Source: Thermofilum sp. ex4484_15 (GTDB lineage: Archaea > Thermoproteota > Thermoprotei > Thermofilales > EX4484-15). Taken from it: a stretch of 13,763 nucleotides of DNA. A program made the translations under genes and the position numbers. This document shows positions 6,772 to 13,349 of the stretch, one piece after another. Location: assembly GCA_002254595.1 (NCBI GenBank), contig NJEH01000011.1:1-13763 (forward strand). Direction: 5' to 3'. The number at the start of each line of letters is the position of its first letter. Positions within the stretch are counted from its first letter, which is position 1. Below the pieces are notes generated by a model, which was not told the origin of the DNA, did no database searches, and was given only the letters and a program-made list of their open reading frames with translations.

Positions 6772-7242
6772 GTGGAGAAGCCTTACCTTCACTTAACCGA
6801 GAGACAAGTACAGCTCCTGAAGATGTTATTTAGGAAGAGTAAATCCATGCAAATATTTACCGTAAGGGAAACCCAAAGTAAGCTAGCTAAAGAGCTAGGT
6901 ATTACTAGGCAAGCACTTAACGTACACTTAAGGAGGTTAAGGGAACAAGGGTTAGTAAGAACCGGTAGGGGGTTTATAGATCTTACCGAGAAAGCACTAG
7001 AAATATTAGGGATAAAAACAGCTGAAGTTTTCGTCCTTCTGAAGATAGAACCGAGAGCTAGAAATCAAATATATTCTAAGATAAGAAGCTTACCGGTAGA
7101 AAGGACCTATAGGGTTACGGGTGATGTGGATTTAATAGCCATAGTTAATCAATCTAAACTGGATGAATTCCTTAGGAAAATCTCTAAGTTAGACGGAGTA
7201 AAAGAGACCACTACCTACGTCGTTATAGAGACCTTGAAGTAA
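6772..7242 (+). CDS. Winged-HTH / RAM-domain transcription regulator (Lrp-like)
   Basis: A 156-residue DNA-binding regulator. Residues about 8-75 form a winged helix-turn-helix (QSKLAKELGITRQALNVHLR, then GLVRTGRGFIDLT as the wing). Residues 84-156 form a RAM-like alpha-beta sandwich (VFVLLKIEP, RTYRVTGDVDLIAIV, ETTTYVVIETL). That is the Lrp/AsnC architecture, although the HTH is longer and more divergent than in canonical Lrp. GTG at 6772 is chosen because AGGGGGAT lies just before it and the homology starts there. It is divergent from Alba and immediately before the tRNA-Val gene. The target genes and ligand are unknown. The stand-alone RAM protein at 2446 is a possible partner in this genome, an inference only. 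Confidence 0.85.
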   Translation: MEKPYLHLTERQVQLLKMLFRKSKSMQIFTVRETQSKLAKELGITRQALNVHLRRLREQGLVRTGRGFIDLTEKALEILGIKTAEVFVLLKIEPRARNQIYSKIRSLPVERTYRVTGDVDLIAIVNQSKLDEFLRKISKLDGVKETTTYVVIETLK

Positions 7243-7252
7243 ATACGTAAGT

Positions 7253-7267
7253 AAAATAAATATTATT
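7253..7267 (+). promoter_or_regulatory. TATA box of tRNA-Val
   Basis: AAAATAAATATTATT lies 26-40 bases before the mature tRNA start, suiting a transcript with a short 5' leader. Confidence 0.5.
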
Positions 7268-7292
7268 AGGACTATAATTTATTACTAATCTT

Positions 7293-7368
7293 GGGCCCGT
7301 AGTCTAGCGGCCAGGATGCCGCCCTCACACGGCGGAGGTCCGGGGTTCGAATCCCCGCGGGCCCACCA
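7293..7368 (+). tRNA. tRNA-Val (anticodon CAC), CCA encoded
   Basis: Acceptor GGGCCCG (7293-7299) pairs with CGGGCCC (7358-7364), followed by A73 and an encoded CCA (7366-7368). D-stem GTCT/GGAT has G18-G19 in the loop. Anticodon stem CCGCC/GGCGG closes the loop CTCACAC, whose anticodon is CAC (7326-7328), reading valine GUG. The variable loop has 5 bases; T-arm is CGGGG-TTCGAAT-CCCCG. All arms are canonical and there is no intron. Its 3' end borders the region of accessory and decayed genes, and tRNA 3' ends are common integration targets. No second copy of the tRNA 3' end is visible in the window, so integration is not shown. Confidence 0.97.
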
Positions 7369-7639
7369 TTTCTTGAATCAATCCATGGTGGCTATGGTTT
7401 AAACTTATTTTACCCATACCGTAAAAAAGTAGTTATAATTTAAATAACCAAAGCCTTCGATTAAACTTTTATAAAACAAGTGTCTCTTTATAATAATCGC
7501 AGTTATTTGCGTACCTATTCTTCCTAATTTAACTTTAATAAAAATAAACCCTTCCTTGATATATCGTAATACCGTGAGAAACCGAGAGAACCTTGCTCTA
7601 CATCACATCAATGTTAAACGTAGCTAGGGAAGTAGTTAC
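7369..7639. other. Non-coding stretch after tRNA-Val
   Basis: About 270 bases without a credible gene, AT-rich with several poly-A/T and TATA-like runs. At its left edge a 7-base inverted repeat (CCACCAT at 7363-7369, ATGGTGG at 7385-7391) overlaps the tRNA's CCA end. A purine-rich patch at 7573-7590 carries no clear box C/D motifs on either strand. Nothing else is recognised. Confidence 0.5.
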
Positions 7640-7649
7640 TTATTTAAAG
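7640..7649 (+). promoter_or_regulatory. TATA box of the methyltransferase gene (leaderless)
   Basis: TTATTTAAAG is centred about 27 bases before the GTG at 7673, so transcription should begin within a base or two of the start codon. There is no ribosome binding site before the GTG, consistent with a leaderless message, which is common in Crenarchaeota. Confidence 0.65.
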
Positions 7650-7672
7650 TGCTCTACCCCTATTAACTACCC

Positions 7673-8491
7673 GTGAATAGACAACCCCGTTGGATAGAGG
7701 AAGCATTCATAGAGAAAGCCGATTTATTCCTCAAAGTACTGGAATGGCAATGGGAAAGAGCTGAGGAAGAAGCTAAGCTTATAGCTAACTTATTAAGGAA
7801 ATACGGCATAAAGGACGAGGCCAAATTACTTGAAGTAGGATGCGGCAACGGTAGAATCCTAATAAACTTAGCTAAATTGGGTTATCGTACTTGGGGGGTA
7901 GATATATCCCCTAAGTTAATAAACGATGGCATTAAGAAGGCTAGGGAGCGCGGAGTAGAAGGGAAGGTGGAGTTCGTAATTTGCGACGTTAGGGAGTTAA
8001 GTAAATTCTTCAAGCGAGGCTTCTTCGACGCCGTATTAGCGGTTTGGACGTCGATAATAGGATATTACTTAAATGATGATGTAGATGTAAGAGTCCTTAA
8101 GGAATGTAGATACGTAACTAAAGATGGAGGACATTTATTCGTCTTAAACACCGTTAATAGGGATGTGCTAACCTTAAGGCACTCATTAAGGTGTATCTTC
8201 CCCTCTTTTGAGGAATTAGACGATGTAGTCCTCGTAGAGAAGCCTACGTTTGATCCCCTTACCTCCACTATTTCAAATAAGTGGACTTTCTACAAGAAAG
8301 CCGCTAATAAGGATCTTAAGTACCTAGGGGAGTTCGAGTTCAAGTTAAGGGTTTATTCCTTACATGAATTAATAAACATAGCTAAGCGCGCCGGTTGGAA
8401 ATACGTAGCTTCTTACACGGATTTAACTACCTTAAGAGATTTCGTTCCTTCCCTTTCCGGGTTTAATTTAGTATTTGAAACGCTTACTTAA
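7673..8491 (+). CDS. Class I SAM-dependent methyltransferase
   Basis: A 272-residue Rossmann-fold methyltransferase of the Methyltransf_11/25 type. Motif I is LLEVGCGNGR (52-61), the acidic ribose-binding residue follows at WGVDIS (D77), a DVREL segment near 104 matches motif III, and FDAVLAVWTSIIGYY is the motif IV region. The last hundred residues are a less conserved lid with LRVYSLHELINIAKRAGW, typical of small-molecule methyltransferases such as UbiE/BioC relatives. The substrate cannot be read from sequence. GTG at 7673 is supported by the leaderless promoter spacing. It is the first gene after tRNA-Val and is followed by the decayed region; its codon use matches the rest of the window, and no frame lesion is seen. 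Confidence 0.85.
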   Translation: MNRQPRWIEEAFIEKADLFLKVLEWQWERAEEEAKLIANLLRKYGIKDEAKLLEVGCGNGRILINLAKLGYRTWGVDISPKLINDGIKKARERGVEGKVEFVICDVRELSKFFKRGFFDAVLAVWTSIIGYYLNDDVDVRVLKECRYVTKDGGHLFVLNTVNRDVLTLRHSLRCIFPSFEELDDVVLVEKPTFDPLTSTISNKWTFYKKAANKDLKYLGEFEFKLRVYSLHELINIAKRAGWKYVASYTDLTTLRDFVPSLSGFNLVFETLT

Positions 8492-8510
8492 GTAATATCT
8501 TAAGGTAGGG

Positions 8511-8696
8511 ATGGTCTTGAACACCCCTTATGGAGACCTATTTAAGTTCCTCGAGATATTAAGTGCCCCTATCGTTAAGTACTGCGAGTACAAGTTCGGA
8601 TTAATCAATTTACCCCTTACTGTGCCCTCACTGAGGGAAAGGAGTAAGTTAGGAAAGGTTAAGTTAATTCCTTTAACCGATTTAAACATTAATTAA
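8511..8696 (+). other. Short open frame of doubtful status (61 codons)
   Basis: An ATG frame of 61 codons whose codon use resembles the genome's. The C-terminal part VPSLRERSKLGKVKLIPLT aligns without gaps to the shape of the malate/lactate dehydrogenase C-terminal motif (VPxxLGxxGxxKVxxIPL), but the central glycines are missing and no upstream dehydrogenase sequence is seen. The opposite strand is also open here, so chance is quite possible. It may be a dehydrogenase gene remnant, the decayed 3' end of the ABC permease on the other strand, or neither. Confidence 0.2.
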
Positions 8697-9265
8697 GGAG
8701 TAGTGCGGAGTAGATGGTATAATACCCTTACACCCCAAGGATAGGCCCCTCCGTAAAGTAGTAAGTAAGTTAAGTCCTAAGTCCTTAATCGTAGTAAGTG
8801 ATTTTCTCCGATTACGAAGTAGCTATTTCGATTTCAAAATTAGTTACCTATTAAGTATGGTAGTAAGCGCTTAACATCCGCGTAAGCAGAAAGTAAGAGA
8901 ACGGACATCAAATTAGGGAGGGCAGAAGGCATAGAACCTATTACTATACCTAAGTAAAGTTCGTAAACCCTTAATGGGAAAGCTATTAGCATTTCATCGA
9001 ATTTAATTACCTTACTCCAACCCATCTGCTGAGCTACTATGTTTATCCCTAAACCCTAGAACCCAGTTACTACGAAGATTAATACCATATTCTTTAAGAC
9101 CGTTATCCCTCCCCAAGCTAACATCATAATAAGGAAGCCTACTACGAAAACAAAAGATTATAATATCCAAAGGGGCTGTCTAATTATCCATTTCGAAGTT
9201 AACGAGGCTATTCCTAAGACCTTCCTTAACGTAATCAAGGATTTACACCTTACTACAAGCTATTA
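8697..9265 (-). pseudogene. ABC-2 type transporter permease, decayed
   Basis: Reading the minus strand through stops gives a hydrophobic membrane protein typical of ABC-2 export permeases: IASLTSKWIIRQPLWIL, stop, SFVFVVGFLIMMLAWGGITV, then LIFVVTGF, stop, GLGINIVAQQ, followed by LIAFPLRVYELYLGIVIGS and LPNLMSVLLLSAYADV. The two in-frame stops are TAA at 9158-9160 and TAG at 9056-9058; a third stop ends this frame at 8840. Further down, YGGAYP and WGVRVLYHLLRTTP (8697-8755) resemble the loop before the last helices of such permeases, so the remnant probably extends there after deletions. It lies directly downstream of the broken ABC ATPase on the same strand, the usual order for an exporter operon. 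It cannot encode a working protein. Confidence 0.8.
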
Positions 9266-9283
9266 AGTACGCATCTTCTAAGC

Positions 9284-10073
9284 TTATTCCTCTACCTTAA
9301 CTTCACCCTTGAAATTAAGTTTCATCAATATCTCTACGATCTCATCCTTCTTCTTTACATATATGATCTTCCTATTGCCTAAATCTACCTCCTTATATCT
9401 CTTTAAGGGGGATTTAACCCCCTTAATAATAATCACCCTGTAGGAGTAACCTACTTTAGCTATCAACTCCTTAGGGGCTCCTTGTCCTACTATTAAGCCT
9501 TTATTTAACATAATTACTTCATCTGCTAACATTTCCGCTTCCGCCATGTCATGAGTAGTGAGTAAGATAGTGCGGCCCTTGAAGACTATATTCCTTAAGG
9601 CTCTCCAGACCTTATACTTAGATTTTATATCTAAGCCTATAGTAGGTTCATCTAGGAATAGCACGCCCGCGCCCGTAGTTAGTACTACAGCTAGTAGTAC
9701 TTTGCGTTTAGTACCCCCGCTTAACTTCCAGCAAGCTATCTTATGGTAATCCCATATGTCTAATTCCTCTAACCAATTCCTCGCCCCGGTTCTAGTGACC
9801 CTTAATCCCATGCCCCTAGCTACTTAAGAACCACTTTACAGCTTCCTCGAAGGTCCAGTTCCTATCTACGTTGCATCCCTGAGGTAAGTAAGCTACCCCC
9901 TTCCTCACTTCCTCGTACTCCTCGATTATGTCGAAACCTAGCATTTTCGCAGTCCCGGAAGTGGGCTTTAAGACCGGCGTTAATATCCTGATGGTAGTAG
10001 TCTTACCGGCTCCGTTAAGCCCCCAGATTTTACCGTGACTTTTACTTAACTTTATAGCGTTTATAGCCTCCAT
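9284..10073 (-). pseudogene. ABC transporter ATP-binding protein, frameshifted and internally deleted
   Basis: Two adjoining frames together make one ABC ATPase (ABC-2 exporter, drug/daunorubicin-like type). The first (10073-9816) has MEAINAIKLSKSHGK, Walker A GLNGAGKT and the Q-loop YLPQG. It stops at TAG just after EAVKWFLS. Dropping one base near 9821 joins it smoothly to the second frame as WFLS-ARGMGLR, which continues with signature LSGGTKRK, Walker B VLFLDEP, the D-loop GLD and switch His TTHD. So there is a single-base insertion. In addition, about 15 residues normally found between SxGK and the Walker A (the DGVSFEVxxGE segment) are missing, and the GLLGPNGAGKT pattern is shortened to GLNGAGKT. 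Two independent lesions argue for a true pseudogene. A TATA-like GGATAAGTATT (plus strand 10100-10110) still lies upstream. Confidence 0.88.
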
Positions 10074-10125
10074 ACAATTTCGGTTTTAACACTCCACAAG
10101 GATAAGTATTCTGCGGAGCGTTTTT

Positions 10126-10138
10126 GATAATTATTATC
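10126..10138. repeat. 13-bp perfect inverted repeat upstream of ABC ATPase remnant
   Basis: GATAAT-T-ATTATC, a symmetrical 6-base-arm palindrome located 53-65 bases before the ATPase remnant's ATG and overlapping the last codon of the methyltransferase pseudogene. A 6-base imperfect pair (CTCCAC at 10092-10097, GCGGAG at 10113-10118) flanks the presumed TATA. It could be a former operator. AT-rich palindromes of this size also arise by chance. Confidence 0.35.
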
Positions 10139-10753
10139 GAAAACTCTTAATGAAGTCCAACGTTAACGCCCCACCTATGGGCCCGCTGCTTATGCCCAAC
10201 CATAGCTTAGCGGATAATGTTATGCCGGAAGGGTCGACTAATATAGTTAATGAGAGGTAACTCCCGCTATATACCTCCCTTAAGTAATCCTTTATTTTCC
10301 AAGCTCCAGAAACGGTATTATGAGCTATGATTAGAGCGCCTTCTCGGAGCTTAAGACATCTTAAGCAATCGAGGTATTCCTCCTATCTAAAAATAACATT
10401 GAAACTTCATTTAACTTCGTTATAGTGCTCTAAGAAGTTACCGTGTACGAACTTTACATGTTCCTTAATGCTTAACTCGCTAAGTTTCTTCTTAATATAA
10501 TCTATCCTCTCCTTTTAACCTCGAAGGTATACAACCTACTTCCCCCTATAGCCTTTGCCATCCAAGCCGTGGAGAACTCGTATCCACTCCCTACTTCTAC
10601 GGCGGTGAAATCGGGTATCCTATCGCTTAAGAAGGAAACCGCGCATAAAAAAGTGGTATCGAAATGTACCAGGTAAACCAAGTTAGCTCTAGAGAACTCA
10701 TAGATCTTAATGGTTTCCTTTAGAGGATTAGAATTTAAACAATATATTAGCGA
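10134..10753 (-). pseudogene. Class I SAM methyltransferase (O-methyltransferase-like), decayed
   Basis: Reading the minus strand from about 10753 gives NPLKETIKIYEFSR, then FTAVEVGSGYEFSTAWMAKAI (motif I) and SRLYTFEVKR. At 10509-10510 one base is missing; in the next frame the protein resumes as ERIDYIKKKLSELSIKEHVKF and VHGNFLEH. That frame holds TGA at 10407-10409 and TAG at 10383-10385, inside what should be GSFDVIFxD...KEEYL, so some codons are also lost. It then stays open as CLKLREGALIIAHNTVSGAW and LTILVDPSGITLSAKL to a stop at 10134-10136. Motif order and spacing match caffeoyl-CoA/catechol-like O-methyltransferases. The start is unclear. It lies between the rhomboid gene and the ABC remnants, on the same strand as both. 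Confidence 0.85.
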
Positions 10754-10769
10754 TAACGCTCCTCATTTC

Positions 10770-12128
10770 TTACGTATAAATGCTAAGTTCGTCGGATCTC
10801 CTTATTATGTTATCTAAAGCTAGTAAGGATATTACAGAGGATAATAAGGATAGTGTAGTTATCGTGCCCTCCAGTTTGCCCCCTCCCCCGTACATAGGGT
10901 ATATTACGAAGCTAAAGGTACCGCTACCGGAAATATAGCAATTGAAACCTAAACAAGTCAATACGTCAGTAGTCATGATACCTTTCGCTTTAATTAAATA
11001 CCCCTCCTCATCATAGGTAGCCTCCATATTCAAGTTTACCCTTAAACTATAACCTAATACCTTAGCCGTTAAGAGCTTGTTCACGAAGATAGTACCCCCC
11101 TTAGCCTTACCGTAAAGGAACCCTAATGCCCTTAACCTGTTAAATACTATCCTTACGCTATCCGCTGAGATCGAAGATAATAGGTCTACCCTTCCGTTTA
11201 TTATCCTTATGGTAACTGGTTCCTCATCAAAGTACTTAGGCTTAAAAGCACCGGCATAAGATGGGCCGTACTTGACTCTAAAATTAAGTACCCTTACCCC
11301 TTCGATAACCCCTTTAGCCGAGAAAGCTGAGTAAGCCGAGCCAGCTATTATAGATATGATGGCTAACGCTAGTACCAATTTCGATAGCTTACCCAAACCC
11401 CTGTTACCAGCGTAAACGTGGTAAAGGTAGCCCCTACCGCCTACTAAGGCCCTTACTAATCTATGCCTATCCCTATCTAATAATATAGGTAATAGTGCAA
11501 GGCCGCCTAGGAAGCCCCCGATATGAGCGAAGACGGCTATACCCAGGGAGTGACCCAAGTACCCTTCCACTACCTGGGTTACGAACCAAAATACTAAATA
11601 ACCTGCGGCATTCCAAGCGAAGCATACCGGGAAGAAGAAGTAAAAGAAACAAACCGATATCTTACTATTCGGGAACAATACTAAGTAAGATCCCAAAATC
11701 CCACTTATAGCCCCTGAAGCACCTATAGCCGGTACTACGGCGGAAGCAGGGCCTTCTATCGGTATAAAGGCCATGTGGAATAAGTCGGCTAATATACCTG
11801 AAGCGAAGTAAAGTAGTAAATACCTCCTACCGCCTAATACCATTTCTACAGCTTTACCGAAGTAATAGAGATACAGCATGTTGAAAAATATATGAAATAG
11901 GCCAGCGTGAAGGAACATGGAAGTTATGAACCTATACCATTGGTACGGATTTAATATTAAAATTGGTATGAATGCGCCCTTAAGTAACCAATAATTAGAG
12001 ATGCTCAGTAGCCCGTTCTCCACCGTAGTTACTAAGTAAGCTATGACGTTAGCTACTATTAACGCTATCGTCACTTTAGGTAATGGATATTTAACGCCTC
12101 CTGAAGGTTGGGGGATTACTACTCCCAC
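10770..12128 (-). CDS. Rhomboid family intramembrane serine protease with long C-terminal extension
   Basis: Membrane protease that cuts transmembrane segments of other proteins. The rhomboid core fills residues 15-215: the HAGLFHIFFNM helix (H74, H79, N83), catalytic serine in GASGAISG (S138) and catalytic histidine in AHIGGFLGG (H202), with about six hydrophobic helices. All key residues are present, so it should be active. A further helix (LVLALAIISIIAGSAYSAF, 251-269) leads to about 150 mostly soluble residues, rich in beta-like strands, and a weak hydrophobic end. I do not recognise that extension. The start is GTG at 12128, with GGGGAT upstream and a TATA candidate at 12168-12177; no in-frame ATG fits better. 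Neighbours are a decayed methyltransferase downstream and a divergent glycosyltransferase upstream. Confidence 0.92.
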   Translation of the reverse strand: MGVVIPQPSGGVKYPLPKVTIALIVANVIAYLVTTVENGLLSISNYWLLKGAFIPILILNPYQWYRFITSMFLHAGLFHIFFNMLYLYYFGKAVEMVLGGRRYLLLYFASGILADLFHMAFIPIEGPASAVVPAIGASGAISGILGSYLVLFPNSKISVCFFYFFFPVCFAWNAAGYLVFWFVTQVVEGYLGHSLGIAVFAHIGGFLGGLALLPILLDRDRHRLVRALVGGRGYLYHVYAGNRGLGKLSKLVLALAIISIIAGSAYSAFSAKGVIEGVRVLNFRVKYGPSYAGAFKPKYFDEEPVTIRIINGRVDLLSSISADSVRIVFNRLRALGFLYGKAKGGTIFVNKLLTAKVLGYSLRVNLNMEATYDEEGYLIKAKGIMTTDVLTCLGFNCYISGSGTFSFVIYPMYGGGGKLEGTITTLSLLSSVISLLALDNIIRRSDELSIYT

Positions 12129-12167
12129 TACTTACCATCCCCTACTTTAGTTAAGAATGAAGTACCT

Positions 12168-12177
12168 AATATAAACT
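12168..12177 (-). promoter_or_regulatory. TATA box of the rhomboid gene
   Basis: Minus strand GTTTATATTA, about 45 bases before the GTG. It predicts a leader of roughly 17 bases containing GGGGAT. Confidence 0.5.
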
Positions 12178-12233
12178 GATCATATTCGATAATCCCTTAT
12201 AAAGTCTGTACGGTAAAACTTATCTTTTACTAT

Positions 12234-12266
12234 CCCCTTATTGAAAGGGGAGTACTTCTTAACCCC
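12234..12266. repeat. Nested inverted repeats in the rhomboid/glycosyltransferase divergent region
   Basis: CCCCTT (12234-12239) pairs with AAGGGG (12245-12250) over a 5-base loop. The same GGGG can instead pair with CCCC at 12263-12266. They lie in the 183-base divergent region, upstream of the glycosyltransferase's ribosome binding site, so they could be a leader hairpin or an operator. No experimental or comparative support. Confidence 0.3.
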
Positions 12267-12311
12267 TTCCTTTCCCAAATAATTAAAATAAAATAGCGAG
12301 GTGATAGCTCC

Positions 12312-13349
12312 ATGGGTATCGAAGGGGAGTTTAAGCCGTTGGTTAGCGTAGTGGTATGTACTAGGCGAAGGTACAAGTACCTAAGGGATCTACTCGAATC
12401 GCTAAAGAAGCAGGTATTTAGGGATTTCGAAGTAATAATAGTAGAGGATAGCGAGGATGCTGACCATAAGCTGAAAGTAATGGAGTTAGCCAAGGAGTTC
12501 TCGAAATACCTTAAAGTAAAGGTACTACTTAATGCCTCTAACTTAGGGATACCTGTATCCTTGAATAGAGGAATCTCCGAAGCTAGGGGAGATATAATAG
12601 CCTTTACTGATGATGATTGCATAGCCGATAGGTTATGGCTTAAACGTTTAATTAAGTGGTATAAAGACCCAGGAGTGGGAGGAGTGGGGGGGAAGGTCGT
12701 ACCCGTGGAAGAGGATCTACGTTGGTCGAGGAGGGACTTTAAGGTAAGGGCATTGGTAGGTAAGGTAACTTGGGATGGGGATATAATAAGTAACTTCGAC
12801 CTAGGGGAGGAAGTTATTTACGTCGATTGTTTACCGGGGGCTAATATGTCCTTTAGGAAGGATATCATAATGAAGCTAGGTGGTTTCTCGCCGATATATA
12901 GGGGCAATGCTTACCGTTTCGAAACGGATTTATGCCTTAAAGTTAAGAAAATGAGTTACAAGATAATCTATGATCCTAAGGCCGTAATATTTCATAGGAG
13001 GGCTAAGGATGGCGGGGCTAGGATGAGCGTTTACAATTGGAATTACTGGTTCGCAAGAAACCACCTCCTACTGATATTAAGTAACTTCAATTTTAAAGCG
13101 TTAAAGGTAATCATATTCGTACTTAAACAATTGACGAGGATATTGAAAAGGGAAAGGGCCTGTCCTTACGCTAATCCTAAGGACTGGCGCTTAGTATTAA
13201 TTAAATTCCTTAGGGGAGTAAAGGACGGGATAAAGGAGTACTTACGCTCGCTTAGACCTAACGGCAGTTACATGTATAGGGCGTCCTTAATAATTAGGGA
13301 TGCCGATTTGACCGCTATAAGTTTAAGAGAGGAAGAACGTAATTCCTAA
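12312..13349 (+). CDS. Family 2 glycosyltransferase
   Basis: A 345-residue GT-A fold transferase that moves a sugar from a nucleotide- or lipid-linked donor, likely for surface glycans, glycolipids or protein N-glycosylation at the cytoplasmic membrane face. The N-terminus is the classic VSVVVCTRRRYKYLRDLLES with DFEVIIVEDSE after it. NLGIPVSLNRGISEARGDIIAF leads into the metal-binding TDDDC (99-103). The acceptor-side motif PGANMSFRKD (175-184) precedes ETDLCLKVKK (204-213), where the catalytic acid of GT2 enzymes lies. No clear transmembrane helices are present, though the C-terminal third is basic and could be peripheral. ATG at 12312 has AGGTGAT at 12299-12305. Its stop overlaps the stop of the convergent gene by two bases. 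Donor and acceptor are unknown. Confidence 0.92.
   Translation: MGIEGEFKPLVSVVVCTRRRYKYLRDLLESLKKQVFRDFEVIIVEDSEDADHKLKVMELAKEFSKYLKVKVLLNASNLGIPVSLNRGISEARGDIIAFTDDDCIADRLWLKRLIKWYKDPGVGGVGGKVVPVEEDLRWSRRDFKVRALVGKVTWDGDIISNFDLGEEVIYVDCLPGANMSFRKDIIMKLGGFSPIYRGNAYRFETDLCLKVKKMSYKIIYDPKAVIFHRRAKDGGARMSVYNWNYWFARNHLLLILSNFNFKALKVIIFVLKQLTRILKRERACPYANPKDWRLVLIKFLRGVKDGIKEYLRSLRPNGSYMYRASLIIRDADLTAISLREEERNS

Noticed and set aside
7560..7625. Possible box C/D guide RNA in the gap after tRNA-Val
   Set aside because: GTGATG-like sequence on the minus strand resembles a C box, but no CTGA D box or C'/D' pair lies at proper spacing.
8840..9025. 61-codon minus-strand frame as a separate small gene
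   Set aside because: It continues in frame, through two stops, with upstream membrane-protein sequence, so it is a piece of the permease pseudogene.
9284..10073. Programmed frameshifting in the ABC ATPase
   Set aside because: There is no slippery run at the junction, an additional deletion removes part of the ATP-binding domain, and the partner permease has nonsense codons. Decay is the simpler reading.
7369..12311. Attachment-site repeat of the tRNA-Val 3' end, IS terminal repeats or a CRISPR array
   Set aside because: No second copy of the tRNA 3' segment, no transposase or integrase fragment and no regularly spaced repeats were found by eye on either strand.
12230..12622. 130-codon minus-strand open frame overlapping the start of the glycosyltransferase
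   Set aside because: Antisense to the GT2 nucleotide-binding region, which has clear family motifs, and it overlaps the divergent promoter region.
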